Position numbers and translations under genes: made by a program. Positions 23,704 to 33,253 of a DNA stretch of 33,291 nucleotides are shown in pieces. The stretch covers positions 1-33,291 of the forward strand of contig SYIL01000036.1 in NCBI GenBank assembly GCA_005798825.1, given 5' to 3'. Below the pieces are notes generated by a model that saw only the letters and a list, made by a program, of their open reading frames with translations, did no database searches and had not been told where the DNA came from. The stretch's first letter is position 1. Every line of letters starts with the position of its first letter. The stretch comes from Bacteroidota bacterium. Its GTDB lineage: Bacteria; Bacteroidota; Bacteroidia; NS11-12g; UBA955.

Positions 23704-25839
23704 ATGAAAAAAATCTTACTGTTTATATGTATTGTGGGATGTGGCAATTTTGTATTTTCCCAAGTAAGAGCGCTTCACTTTGACGGTTCAAACGACCAAG
23801 TTATTGTAAGTGGCACAAGCAAGTTGAATGGGCCAACGCAAATAACACTCGAAACTTGGGTATATGTTAAGAACTTCAATACGTCACCCTGCGCCGATTG
23901 TGCCCCCATTATTTGGGCTCAAAGTGGGGGTTATCGGTTTGGGACCGGAAATGGCAAAGAAGTGAGTTTGGCGCTAAAAGATGGAAACTCTGTTGTCAAT
24001 TTAAAATCTACCGCAACCTTAACCGACAATAAATGGCACCACATTGCGGCAACCTATGATAGCAGCATGATAAGAATATATATTGATGGAAGTCTAACCG
24101 ATTCATTGGCATCGGTTTTTACCATTTCGTATGGTTCCACTTCTTCAGATGTATGGATTGTTGACCCGGTTACAGGTTACGGAGGGATACTTGAAGAAAC
24201 AAGAATTTGGAATTATGCCCGTTCACAATCAGAAATTCGGACTGGAATGTCCAAGAAAACTGCCAGCAATGCCAAAGGATTAATTTTACAATTGAGTTAC
24301 GATGAAGGTGTTCCCTACAAAGACAATACAGCGATTACTACAACTAAAGACAATAGTCCAAATAAAAATGATGGTGCATTAACCAATTTCAGGTTGAAAG
24401 ATTCTACCTCCAATTATGTTTTGGGTCGTTCGTATTGTGATACAATTGCCTATTCCAACTTTTCCGTGACTCGATGTGGCAAATACCCTTTACCCTCCAA
24501 GAAAAAAATTATCACAAAATCTGGAACCTATAAAGATACAATTAAGTCATTTTTGGGTTGTGATTCAGCGATGACAATTAAAGTTACCATTAACAATTCG
24601 ACGGCTTCTGAGGTGTATGTCTCGGCTTGTGATTCTTTTAAAAACCCCTTGACAGGGGTGGTGTATAAAAAATCAGGATTCAACAAGGTAACCCGAACCA
24701 ATTCGGTAGGTTGTGATAGTGTCATTACATTTAATGTTATTATATCTGTTCGAGATACAACTTTTTTCTCCTACGAAGGCTGTTCATCTGTGAAGATAAA
24801 CAATGGCAAAACAGTATACAAAAGTGGAACGCTTATAGACACGTTTTATCGAAAAAATAAATGTGATAGTTTTGTGGTTCACCGGGTAATAGTAAATAAG
24901 ATTACGACCTCCAAAAAAACCCTTAAAATGTGTAAGTTCGTTGTATGTCCGACGAATAGCAATAAGGTGTTCAAAAAAACGGGTGTGTATTTTGACACGA
25001 TAACAAATCAAACCAATTGCGATAGTATTATAGAATATACCGTGTTGTCTGCATCCAGTAACGGAACCATCAACACAAAAGCCTGCTCTTCTTATAAAAG
25101 TCCATCTCTGAGGTATACCTATACCCAAACGGGTACCTATTATGACACCTTATTTGGTATGAATAGTGAAGGGTGTGATAGTTTTATTAAGATATATTTA
25201 GTTCTAAATGTGCCGATACAAGAAAGATTGACTGTCAAAAATTGCAGAAGCTATACGGTTCCCTCTGGCAATCAAATCATCACCACCTCTAAGACCGTAA
25301 AAGATTTTGTCAAATCAAAGCTTGGTTGTGACAGTATTGCATATACCATTGATGTTACCATTATAAATGCCAATGTGGGTATTACAAGAGAAATCAATAC
25401 CTTGATTGCATCTACAACAAATCCATCCGCACTATTTCAATGGCTAGACTGCGATAAAAATTATGGAAAGATTGCCGCTGAGACTTCCAAAAAATATACG
25501 CCCATTGAGAATGGATTGTTCGCCTTGGAGGTAAAGGAAAATAATTGTACCGACACCTCTAACTGTATAGTATTTGCTGTAAACGGACTCAATGCGTATA
25601 AAAATTTCAATCTGATGGTATCACCTAATCCCAGCAAAGGAGTTTTTACAATCAATGCAAACATTACATTGCACAGTGTGGGTGTCTCTATCATGAATGT
25701 TAAGGGTCAAACCATTCAGACGTGGGAGTTATTAGAATTAGCCCGTCAGGAATTCAGCGTAAAACTTTCACCCGGTCTGTGGTATATCAAAGTCGAATCT
25801 TTGGAGGGGCAGCAAATAATTCCAATGGTTTTCGAATGA
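23704..25839 (+). CDS. T9SS-secreted LamG protein with six cysteine repeats
   Basis: The 711-residue protein begins with a signal peptide (MKKILLFICIVGCGNFVFSQ). A LamG/concanavalin-like domain covers about 22-200, with LHFDGSNDQVIVSG, NKWHHIAATYD and GILEETRIWNYARS. Six tandem repeats of about 51 residues follow (about 250-555). Each has a Cys near its start, a SGxxxDT-like turn, and a CDS triplet; the CDS cysteines are at 286, 337, 387, 439, 491 and 542. An Ig/PKD-like piece with FQWLDC comes next. The type A T9SS C-terminal sorting domain spans 632-711 (VSPNPSKGVFTI ... GLWYIKV). It is probably a cell-surface or extracellular adhesin. The full type IX machinery is not in this window. Confidence 0.88.
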   Translation: MKKILLFICIVGCGNFVFSQVRALHFDGSNDQVIVSGTSKLNGPTQITLETWVYVKNFNTSPCADCAPIIWAQSGGYRFGTGNGKEVSLALKDGNSVVNLKSTATLTDNKWHHIAATYDSSMIRIYIDGSLTDSLASVFTISYGSTSSDVWIVDPVTGYGGILEETRIWNYARSQSEIRTGMSKKTASNAKGLILQLSYDEGVPYKDNTAITTTKDNSPNKNDGALTNFRLKDSTSNYVLGRSYCDTIAYSNFSVTRCGKYPLPSKKKIITKSGTYKDTIKSFLGCDSAMTIKVTINNSTASEVYVSACDSFKNPLTGVVYKKSGFNKVTRTNSVGCDSVITFNVIISVRDTTFFSYEGCSSVKINNGKTVYKSGTLIDTFYRKNKCDSFVVHRVIVNKITTSKKTLKMCKFVVCPTNSNKVFKKTGVYFDTITNQTNCDSIIEYTVLSASSNGTINTKACSSYKSPSLRYTYTQTGTYYDTLFGMNSEGCDSFIKIYLVLNVPIQERLTVKNCRSYTVPSGNQIITTSKTVKDFVKSKLGCDSIAYTIDVTIINANVGITREINTLIASTTNPSALFQWLDCDKNYGKIAAETSKKYTPIENGLFALEVKENNCTDTSNCIVFAVNGLNAYKNFNLMVSPNPSKGVFTINANITLHSVGVSIMNVKGQTIQTWELLELARQEFSVKLSPGLWYIKVESLEGQQIIPMVFE

Positions 25840-25945
25840 TAAGACGGTGAAAGAATGGCCAACAACACTACTGTGTGGGTGCCGCTTGGTCAATAATTGT
25901 GTTAACCCGAATTGTGAAGGCCTTCTGATTGTTCATAAAGAACCA

Positions 25946-28900
25946 TTAATTTCCGCCTCCAGTTCGTGGCATTCCATGTCCAGGATATCCTGGAGGGGGC
26001 ATTCCACCGGGAAACATCATCTTCATGTCTTTTCCATCTGCTTCCTTGCTGTTGAATTTGCGCAATTTATATGTAAAAGTGAGCATTAAATAACGGGTTA
26101 ATACTTGCGTTTTTACATCTTCATAATAAGCTTGGCTTACAGTTCGTTGAATACTGCGATTTTGATTCAATATATCGTAGGCTGTTACCCTCAACTCTCC
26201 AGCATTTCCTTTCATAAACTTGTACCCTATTCCGGCATTCCACAAATAAAACTGTTGGTTGAACGAACGCGACAAACCTGTATAGGCTTGGTAGGTGATG
26301 TCGGAATTCATAACCCATTTTTTGCTGGGCATCCAATTAATCGCAACCCGACTGGTATAATTCATATAGGTTTGGTTGTTATTTTTTTGGATACTATTTA
26401 TAACCTGATTATAAGCGACATTTCCATTGAGGGTAAAATCCATTCGTTCAGAAATATTGCTTGCGATGGAGAGTCCAAGATTGGATGTGGGATTGGTAGC
26501 GATATTGGTGAGGGCTTTCGTGTTACCCATTTGAATCAAACTGGGAATATGCGAAATATTGGCACCTCCGTTTAAACTCATATTGATTTTTTTAATCGTA
26601 CGACTCCATGCACCATATGCCCTAATACTGTAATAACCATTTATATTTACAGGCAGTGTGAGTTGAGAGCCCACCAGTAAAGGAACGCTATCATTTCCAT
26701 TGTAGATAGTGGGGTCATTGGTTGAATTACCTCCATAGGTTGAAGAATTTAATGGTATCACCAGGGTATCGCGCAATGCCAAAATGGTTTTATTGCTCAT
26801 GTAATTATTGCTGTATTGGCTATTTAGCATCAAAAATAGATTTTTGCCAATTTCTGGCTTGACCGAAAAATAACGCACAAACACACTGTGTTGATAATCT
26901 TGAACCAACATTGGATTGCCTGAGCTCAATTGCATGGGATTGCTGTTATTGATTACTGGTTGCAATTGATCTATACTGGGTGCGTTGTTTGATGTGCTGT
27001 AACTGAAACGCAGATTTCTTTTTGCCCCCATATTGTAACGCAACTGAAAACCCGGTAAAATGGAGCCAAATTGGCGATTCAATATTTGGGTTTTGGGATA
27101 GGTTTGATTTCCCTTTAAAAATGCCAATTGCCCATCGAGTGAAGCAGTGATATTCCATTTGTAATTTTGAATACGATAAGATAAACCGATTTTATGAGAG
27201 GCGTATCCATTCGCAAATTTGCTTGAAAAAAATGTGTCTAAGCGTGTATACCCGAGTTGCGCTAAATCGTATTGATAGGCAGAACGGTCATTGTTATTTT
27301 CGTTAATTGATGTTGCTAAGGTGCCAGCAATAAAATGTGTTGAATCTAATCCTTCTGTTAAGGTGATATTGCCACTGAGCGTTTGGGTAAGTTTATCAAT
27401 TCCAGTCCGTTGATCGCGCGCACTGGTATCCTTTTTTTGAATGATATTTGAGTTCTGCAAAAGAGAAAATCCATTTTGAGCATTTACGCCCGGAACAATT
27501 TCCATCGAAATGGTGCGTCCCTTTTTTTCAAAGTTGTGTCGCCATAAAAAATTCGAACTGAAACGGTATCCGGTCGTTTCTGTATGGGTATTATTGACCA
27601 ATTTGCCAATTTCCTGAAGTTGAGAACCGATAGAAGACCCTTCACTTGCCAGGGTAATCGCTGAAACCGGGTTGCGAGAGATATTTTCTTGTAAAGAAAA
27701 TTTTGGTTCAACCAAGAGAGAATTGCTTGAATCGATTTTCCAATTTACACGCAAATTTAAACGGTGACTATAATTGTCGGTTCTGCTGGGGTTTTCTTCG
27801 TTATACAAAATTCCACCCCTTTCAATCGGATTTCCAGATTGTGATGAAAGGATATAGGTTCTGGATGTTTCTGTGGTATTCAGGTTATCGGTACTATTGA
27901 CAAAATAACTCCCTGAGACTTCTATTTTTTTCCCCCATTGATCGCTGTAATTTAGTCCGATGGCCCGTGTAGTTGTAATCCCATTCTGTGTGCCCACAAA
28001 AAAATTGCCCATTCCGCCCATTCCACCCATTCCAGCCATACCCCAGCGGTTTCCACCACCGCTGTTGCCCGATCGATTGCCGCCACCCATGCTTCCTACG
28101 ATATCTTCGAACGAGAAGTTTTGTTCGTTAATATTGTTCATTTGACTCAATAATGAAATTCTGCGATTTCCTGAAAATACATTCACGCTGATCCCTGATT
28201 TAAACTTGTGTATATCATTACTGCCCTTTACACCTTGGCCATATCCCAGAAAACCCCTACCAAAAGACCCATTTCGAAACTGAGATTTAGTAACAATATT
28301 CATCGTTTTGGTTGTATTGCCATCTTCAATTCCTGAAAAAAGACTTTGTTCACTTTTGGCATCAAAAATTTGAATTTTGCTTACAACTTCTGCGGGTAAG
28401 TTTTTGAGCGCTGCGGATGGATCTTCCCCAAAAAAGGGTTTTCCGTCCACCAATACTTTCTTAACCTGCTCACCTTGGGCTTGAACTTGACCGTTTGAAT
28501 TAGCGATACCTGGCATTTTCGCAACGAGGTCTTCTGCACTTGCATCAGGATTCACTTTAAAATTTGCGGCATTGATTTCTGTTGTATCTCCTTTTATGAT
28601 TACAGAGGGGGTTTTTACTTCTACTGGAACCAGTGTTTCAGCTTTGCCAATTAAAACCAAATCGGGGATTATGAATTTAAATCCACCTTGAGGTGGTGGC
28701 ATTTGATTCATGGTGATTTTTTCTTTGAGGTTTACCCAAATAAAACCCAGTGCATTGGTTTTGGACCTTGCTTCAACCAAAAAATAGAAGGAAGTGCTTG
28801 CAGAATCTTGTATTTCATTTCGCAACCACATAAAATCTTTTCCTTCGGGGACAAAAATCTTAAATCCCATAGTAACCTGGTAAATTCCTAAACTATCGCT

Positions 28901-29254
28901 GAGAATAGTCTGAACAAGGGTGTATTTTTCGGGTTTATTTGGGTCATATGGCCGACCAATAAGACCGATTTCTTTGGGTGTATAAATCGAAATTGAAGCC
29001 CCAGATTCGGACATGCCATTGGCATTTAATACTTTTCCAATGCCCTGAATTCCAAAACTTCCTCCACGTCTTTTCCCCTCAGGATCCGATAGTGTTTTTG
29101 GAGGCTCATTTCGATTGCCATTTTGCTGCTTGTCTTGGCCAATTGTGGATTGATTACCCAAACTCTCTTGGGCCTGGAGTTGGCGAATGAATAGACATTG
29201 AATTGCGAATAATAGGCCAATAAGGATGCGTGTGTTGGGCTTGTAAAATTGCAT
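25946..29254 (-). CDS. Large outer-membrane beta-barrel protein (TonB-receptor-like, OMP_b-brl_3 type)
   Basis: Start ATG 29254 gives 1102 residues and opens a signal peptide (hydrophobic about 12-24, cleavage after QLQAQ). A regulatory-like beta domain lies within the first 200 residues. A plug-like domain follows (IKGDTTEINAANFKVNPDASAEDLVAKMPG, KKVLVDGKPFFGEDP, EVVSKIQIFD). The remainder is a long beta-barrel of the outer-membrane beta-barrel family usually annotated PF14905. The barrel has a Gly/Met-rich insertion (GMAGMGGMGGMGNFF). The C-terminus carries a Met/Gly/Pro-rich tail of about 30 residues (MKMMFPGGMPPPGYPGHGM) after the last strand. The ligand is unknown. It is convergent with the T9SS gene. 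Confidence 0.85.
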   Translation of the reverse strand: MQFYKPNTRILIGLLFAIQCLFIRQLQAQESLGNQSTIGQDKQQNGNRNEPPKTLSDPEGKRRGGSFGIQGIGKVLNANGMSESGASISIYTPKEIGLIGRPYDPNKPEKYTLVQTILSDSLGIYQVTMGFKIFVPEGKDFMWLRNEIQDSASTSFYFLVEARSKTNALGFIWVNLKEKITMNQMPPPQGGFKFIIPDLVLIGKAETLVPVEVKTPSVIIKGDTTEINAANFKVNPDASAEDLVAKMPGIANSNGQVQAQGEQVKKVLVDGKPFFGEDPSAALKNLPAEVVSKIQIFDAKSEQSLFSGIEDGNTTKTMNIVTKSQFRNGSFGRGFLGYGQGVKGSNDIHKFKSGISVNVFSGNRRISLLSQMNNINEQNFSFEDIVGSMGGGNRSGNSGGGNRWGMAGMGGMGGMGNFFVGTQNGITTTRAIGLNYSDQWGKKIEVSGSYFVNSTDNLNTTETSRTYILSSQSGNPIERGGILYNEENPSRTDNYSHRLNLRVNWKIDSSNSLLVEPKFSLQENISRNPVSAITLASEGSSIGSQLQEIGKLVNNTHTETTGYRFSSNFLWRHNFEKKGRTISMEIVPGVNAQNGFSLLQNSNIIQKKDTSARDQRTGIDKLTQTLSGNITLTEGLDSTHFIAGTLATSINENNNDRSAYQYDLAQLGYTRLDTFFSSKFANGYASHKIGLSYRIQNYKWNITASLDGQLAFLKGNQTYPKTQILNRQFGSILPGFQLRYNMGAKRNLRFSYSTSNNAPSIDQLQPVINNSNPMQLSSGNPMLVQDYQHSVFVRYFSVKPEIGKNLFLMLNSQYSNNYMSNKTILALRDTLVIPLNSSTYGGNSTNDPTIYNGNDSVPLLVGSQLTLPVNINGYYSIRAYGAWSRTIKKINMSLNGGANISHIPSLIQMGNTKALTNIATNPTSNLGLSIASNISERMDFTLNGNVAYNQVINSIQKNNNQTYMNYTSRVAINWMPSKKWVMNSDITYQAYTGLSRSFNQQFYLWNAGIGYKFMKGNAGELRVTAYDILNQNRSIQRTVSQAYYEDVKTQVLTRYLMLTFTYKLRKFNSKEADGKDMKMMFPGGMPPPGYPGHGMPRTGGGN

Positions 29255-29335
29255 TGTTTTTAAATATTTTAAATAAAGAATTTTGTTATAAATAGAGTTA
29301 GACAAAATCAATATCATTATGTTTAAGGGTGTTGT

Positions 29336-31264
29336 TTATTGAATGATTAACCGAGAGCCTAAGCCAATGTTGTTGGTTGAGAGCGTATTTAACTTTTTCA
29401 ATTCATTGACCGTGAGTCCGTATTTTTTTGATATTGAATACAAGGTTTCACCTTTTTGCACAATATGGTATTTGATTGTTTTTTCCAATGCATTTTTTTT
29501 ATTGGAATCATTGCTTGCAACAGGTAATTCTGTTACACGGGGAGATTTTTCTGTTCGCAAGGGTTTTGGTGAATCGGATTCTTCATTTGAAGATTGTGAG
29601 AAAACAATTTTATCTGCATTAAGGCTGTCTAAATCCAAATTTTCTTTTAGTTGAATAGGATCTGTTTTTGCTGCGATGGCTATTTTTCCTACACGCAATT
29701 TTACTCCTTTGATAACTGTTGTTCCACGCAGGGCATTCCACTGTTTTAATTGGGAGACGGTAATGCCATATTTTTTTGCAATTCGCAATGCAGTTTCATG
29801 GTTTTTTACAACGTGGTATCGCCATACGCTTGAAACAGTAATATTTTTTGGAATTGTATCACGATTTCTCGCTGCCAGCATTTTTTCTGGATTAAGAGGT
29901 ATAATCCATTGGCGATTTCCTTTTTTATAACGGTTTACAGTATTGCCAAATGCTGCTGCGAACACATCGGCCTTTAGTTGTAACCCCTCTGCTTGCAAAT
30001 GAATGCCATCTGCTGTAAATAGGCCATAATCTGCCCAATATTGCGCAGAATACTTCCCCCCGGCTACTCGATACCAATCATAGAAAGCCACTTTTTCAGT
30101 TTTACAGAGCCGAATCACTTCACTTTGGTACTTTTCGAAGACATCGAGCGTTCGGCCTCCGCGCATACAATCTTGAGGAATACACAACAGAATTTTTGCC
30201 AGTGGAACAGACAACCTCACAAGCTGAATACTTTTTTTCAGTGTTTCAATTTGAATGGCCTCATCCTGGCGATATAGGTCGTAAAGACCAAAATCTAAAA
30301 TAACCAAGTCAGGTGAAAGGAATGGCAACTGGGAGGCAAATCTGTCAAGGGTTAAAAAATTGGTGTATCCAATTCCACGCATGCCAATCGAGTGCATTGA
30401 AGTTTTAGTACTATTGGTGAGTGAGAGTCCCCACAATAAAAAATGTTGCTGGGACAAACGATTTTGTTTGAAGGAAAGTACAATTTCTTTGGTTCCTTTT
30501 CCGATTTCCAATTCGACGAATCCCTTGGAAATATACTGGGCTTGGCTGGTAGAAATTTCTTTTTGTATAGGGTTAATGGGGCGCCCATCAGAATACCTTC
30601 CCTCGTTTGTTTGGATAAGGAGTTCAAATGATTGCTCGCTTCGCTCGCAAAAGATTGCCAAGCGGTCTATTGACTGCTGGTATTTTGACGGAATCATTAG
30701 GGTGAGCGTGGCAGATTTATCTTCTGTAGAAGCTGCATAGCCAGTAATTCCCAAAGGCAATGGATGATTTGGTTCTGCGGGTGTGGCATATCGCCACAAA
30801 CCAGTATGTTTACTCAATACATTGCTTGGCAAGGAATTCCAAATCAGGCTGCTTGGGAAAAAGCAACCGGGTGTTTCATCCAAACCCATTAGTTGCGGTT
30901 GAACAAGTGCAGCTGAATAACTAACTTGTTCATCTCCGATGTGCACAATAGACAACTTTTGGCTATTTTTTTTCTGCACAATTTCTGCAATGCTGCCAAT
31001 AATTTGGAGTTGGTGCGCTTGGAAATGGTTGTTATTGGTATCTAAGAAGGGTAAGGCTTGCCGATTTTGGGGCAAGACAAGCATTTGTGCATTTACAGAA
31101 AGCAGTGACAACAACAAGGGTATCCAAGCAAGACCTTTTTTTTGGGGAATGAATAAATCGCTCGAAATCAAAGAACCATTTGATTTGTAGGGCAATAAGT
31201 TTTGACATACACAGGCTGTATTGCGGAGTATCGTAGCAAAAAACAAACGGTATCGTAATTGCAT
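29336..31264 (-). CDS. SGNH-hydrolase-fold protein with two LysM domains, catalytic residues degenerate
   Basis: The ATG at 31264 lies 4 nt after gatB and gives 642 residues, but the signal-like helix (GLAWIPLLLSLLSVNAQ) is only at 44-60. In-frame TTG codons nearer the helix are possible starts. Residues 100-440 have the SGNH fold. Block I reads IVHIGDEQ (106-113), with Glu where the nucleophile Ser of GDS should be. Block III reads FGLYD (325-329), with Tyr where Asn is expected. Block V keeps DGIH (Asp419, His422). Two LysM domains follow at 483-526 and 599-642, joined by a Ser/Lys/Asp-rich linker. It is probably periplasmic and peptidoglycan-binding, and may have lost esterase activity. 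Confidence 0.75.
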   Translation of the reverse strand: MQLRYRLFFATILRNTACVCQNLLPYKSNGSLISSDLFIPQKKGLAWIPLLLSLLSVNAQMLVLPQNRQALPFLDTNNNHFQAHQLQIIGSIAEIVQKKNSQKLSIVHIGDEQVSYSAALVQPQLMGLDETPGCFFPSSLIWNSLPSNVLSKHTGLWRYATPAEPNHPLPLGITGYAASTEDKSATLTLMIPSKYQQSIDRLAIFCERSEQSFELLIQTNEGRYSDGRPINPIQKEISTSQAQYISKGFVELEIGKGTKEIVLSFKQNRLSQQHFLLWGLSLTNSTKTSMHSIGMRGIGYTNFLTLDRFASQLPFLSPDLVILDFGLYDLYRQDEAIQIETLKKSIQLVRLSVPLAKILLCIPQDCMRGGRTLDVFEKYQSEVIRLCKTEKVAFYDWYRVAGGKYSAQYWADYGLFTADGIHLQAEGLQLKADVFAAAFGNTVNRYKKGNRQWIIPLNPEKMLAARNRDTIPKNITVSSVWRYHVVKNHETALRIAKKYGITVSQLKQWNALRGTTVIKGVKLRVGKIAIAAKTDPIQLKENLDLDSLNADKIVFSQSSNEESDSPKPLRTEKSPRVTELPVASNDSNKKNALEKTIKYHIVQKGETLYSISKKYGLTVNELKKLNTLSTNNIGLGSRLIIQ

Positions 31265-31268
31265 ACAA

Positions 31269-32717
31269 TTAGTGCAGATCTAAAAATTTTTTAACCGATT
31301 CATTGGCTGTTTTTGGATCGGCCTTGCCTTGAGAACGTTTCATAACCTCACCAACGAATAATCCCAACAATCCCAATTTTCCAGATCGATAGGCTGCAGC
31401 TTTGTCCGGAAAGTCAGCCAATACCTCCAGAACCAATTTTTCGATAAACGGAGTATCCGTAATGGTTGAGAGTCCCAATTTTTTGAGTAATATTTCGGGG
31501 GAAGTTTCAGGATCTTTGGTGAGTGCCGGGAAAAGTTGCTGCGTGGCAGCCGTATGGCTTATTTTATTTGACTCCACCAAATCGATAATACTGGCTATCT
31601 GGTTGGGGCTCAATACAAATTCTTTGATACCCATGGCATTTTCATTTAAGTAGCCGCGTATGCTTCCGGTTATCCAATTTGCAGCTTGTTTGTAGAGGGG
31701 TAAAATGGCGACCACTTTTTCATAGAACCACGCCGTGTCCTTGTCGTCAATTAAAACAGACGCATCGTAATCACTTAGTCCATAATCTTTCGTAAACCTT
31801 GCGTAGAGCGTTGTGGGTAATTCTGGCATTCGCGAGCGAACATCCGCCAAATACGCCGCTGAAATAATTGTGGGTGGCAAATCTGGATCAGGAAAAAAAC
31901 GATAATCATTTACAGTTTCCTTGGTTCGCATGCTAAATGTACTCAAATTGGTACCATTGAAGCCCCTGGTTTCTCCCAATATTTTACCACCACTGAGAAT
32001 CACGTCTGTTTGTCTCCGTATTTCAAAATCAATGGCCCGTTTGACATTCGAAATCGAATTCATATTTTTTACTTCAACCTTGGTTCCAAATGTTTTAGAA
32101 CCTCTTGGCATTATCGAAATATTCGCATCGCACCGCAAACTTCCTTCTTCCATATTTCCGTCACAAATTTCTAAATAGCGAACCAATCTACGAATTTCAG
32201 TAACAAAGGCGTACGCTTCTTCACCGCAGTGAATATCGGGTTCTGTAACAATCTCTATTAGTGCAGTTCCCGCTCTGTTAAAATCGATTAATGTATCATT
32301 TAGATCTTGGTCGTGCATACTTTTACCCGTATCCTCTTCCATGTGGATTCGGGTTAGCCGGATGTCTTTAAAGTTTCCATCTGTCAATGGAATTCGCACT
32401 TGACCATGATTGCATAAAGGGGTGTCAAATTGGGTGATTTGGTATCCCTTGGGTAAGTCTGCATAAAAGTAGTTTTTACGCGAATAATGGTTGATTGTCC
32501 GTATGTCACATTCCAAGGCCAATCCGATTTTAAGGGCGTTGTCTATGGCCGCTTTATTGTGCATAGGCAAGGTGCCGGGATGACCTAAACTAATTGGACT
32601 TATTTGGGTGTTTGGGTTGGCTCCATATTCGATACTATCGGATGAAAAAGCCTTGCTTTTGGTTTGCAATTGTACGTGAATTTCCAAACCAATTACAACC
32701 TCAAATTGTGTTTCCAT
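31269..32717 (-). CDS. gatB: Aspartyl/glutamyl-tRNA(Asn/Gln) amidotransferase subunit B
   Basis: ATG 32717 (482 residues) is chosen over the ORF extension to 32915 because GatB begins METQFEVVIGLEIHVQL, and the extension would run into the divergent rnpB. Conserved features are GLEIHVQLQTKSKAFS, the NYFYADLPKGYQI segment, DFNRAGTALIEIVTEPD and the C-terminal YqeY-like helices with GLFVGEVMKRSQGKADP. With GatA and GatC it converts misacylated Glu-tRNA(Gln) or Asp-tRNA(Asn) to the correct aminoacyl-tRNA. GatA and GatC are not in the window. The next gene starts 4 nt downstream. Confidence 0.97.
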   Translation of the reverse strand: METQFEVVIGLEIHVQLQTKSKAFSSDSIEYGANPNTQISPISLGHPGTLPMHNKAAIDNALKIGLALECDIRTINHYSRKNYFYADLPKGYQITQFDTPLCNHGQVRIPLTDGNFKDIRLTRIHMEEDTGKSMHDQDLNDTLIDFNRAGTALIEIVTEPDIHCGEEAYAFVTEIRRLVRYLEICDGNMEEGSLRCDANISIMPRGSKTFGTKVEVKNMNSISNVKRAIDFEIRRQTDVILSGGKILGETRGFNGTNLSTFSMRTKETVNDYRFFPDPDLPPTIISAAYLADVRSRMPELPTTLYARFTKDYGLSDYDASVLIDDKDTAWFYEKVVAILPLYKQAANWITGSIRGYLNENAMGIKEFVLSPNQIASIIDLVESNKISHTAATQQLFPALTKDPETSPEILLKKLGLSTITDTPFIEKLVLEVLADFPDKAAAYRSGKLGLLGLFVGEVMKRSQGKADPKTANESVKKFLDLH

Positions 32718-32729
32718 AGTTCTTATTTG

Positions 32730-32737
32730 CAAAGATA
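32730..32737 (-). promoter_or_regulatory. Putative -7 element of gatB
   Basis: On the minus strand TATCTTTG (32737-32730) matches TAnnTTTG, 12 nt before the gatB ATG. No exact TTTG is seen at the -33 position. It supports the start at 32717. Confidence 0.45.
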
Positions 32738-32760
32738 GTGAAAGGCAATGTGATCGGAAC

Positions 32761-32793
32761 TTGTGTTTTCCACCGATTTCATATGTACCTTTG
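32761..32793 (+). promoter_or_regulatory. Putative promoter of rnpB
   Basis: TACCTTTG (32786-32793) matches the -7 consensus, with TTG at 32761-32763 and a 22-nt spacer. The predicted 5' end of RNase P RNA at 32799 lies 6 nt downstream of the -7 box, a good fit for a transcription start. Confidence 0.6.
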
Positions 32794-32798
32794 AACTT

Positions 32799-33170
32799 GG
32801 CAGTCCGTTCTATCGATTCGTAAAACCGAATAGGAAAGTCCGGGCAACACAGGGTTCCGTACTTCCTAATAAGAAGGCATTTTTTGCTTCGGCAAAAGAT
32901 GACAGACAGTGTCACAGAAAACGAAACCGCCTCTTTCGAGAGGTAAGGGTGAAACAGTGGGGTAAGAGCCTACTCGTTCTGAAGTGATTCAGAATTGGGA
33001 TAAACCTTACGGGTTGAAAGGTCAAATAAACCTGGATTAAAGAGCGTCCCGCTCAATTGCTTAGGCAAGCCAGAAGGGTAGACCGATAGAGGTGTAACGT
33101 GAGTTGCACCCCAGATCAATGATAGAAACTTGGGCTTGCCCAAGAACAGAACCCGGCTTACAGGACTGCC
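32799..33170 (+). ncRNA. rnpB: RNase P RNA (bacterial class A)
   Basis: The ends GGCAGTCC (32799-32806) and GGACTGCC (33163-33170) form the P1 helix perfectly and are followed by T6 at 33171-33176. Conserved regions are present in order: AGGAAAGTCCGGGC (about 32830-32845), the ACAGAAA segment after CAGTGTC, GGGTGAAACAGTGGGGTAAGAG (about 32947-32968), AGAGGTGTAACG and the closing AACAGAACCCGGCTTAC. The RNA is the catalytic subunit that removes tRNA 5' leaders. The orientation is divergent from gatB. Exact ends are inferred from P1 pairing. An overlapping reading frame at 32763-32987 is not a gene. Confidence 0.95.
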
Positions 33171-33194
33171 TTTTTTAAAATTTTTATATTCTGC

Positions 33195-33225
33195 TTGATA
33201 CACTAATAACATTGGTGTATTTTCG
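33195..33225 (+). promoter_or_regulatory. Possible promoter of tRNA-Gly
   Basis: TTG (33195-33197), a 20-nt spacer and TATTTTCG (33218-33225), one mismatch from TAnnTTTG. The tRNA begins 29 nt downstream, as for tRNA-Lys. Confidence 0.4.
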
Positions 33226-33253
33226 CAGAATCATTCCAAGCGAATTCATTCAA

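Noticed and set aside
26105-26575. 156-codon plus-strand frame inside the large beta-barrel gene
   Set aside because: It is the antisense shadow of the barrel strands; its composition is not protein-like and it has no homology that I recognise.
31130-31264. Frameshift at the A8 run near the start of the SGNH/LysM gene
   Set aside because: The upstream frame stays open to an ATG 4 nt after gatB, so a frameshift is not needed to explain the N-terminus, although the long leader before the signal helix remains odd.
32763-32987. Open reading frame of 74 codons over the 5' half of rnpB
   Set aside because: It coincides with conserved RNase P RNA regions, so it is a chance frame.
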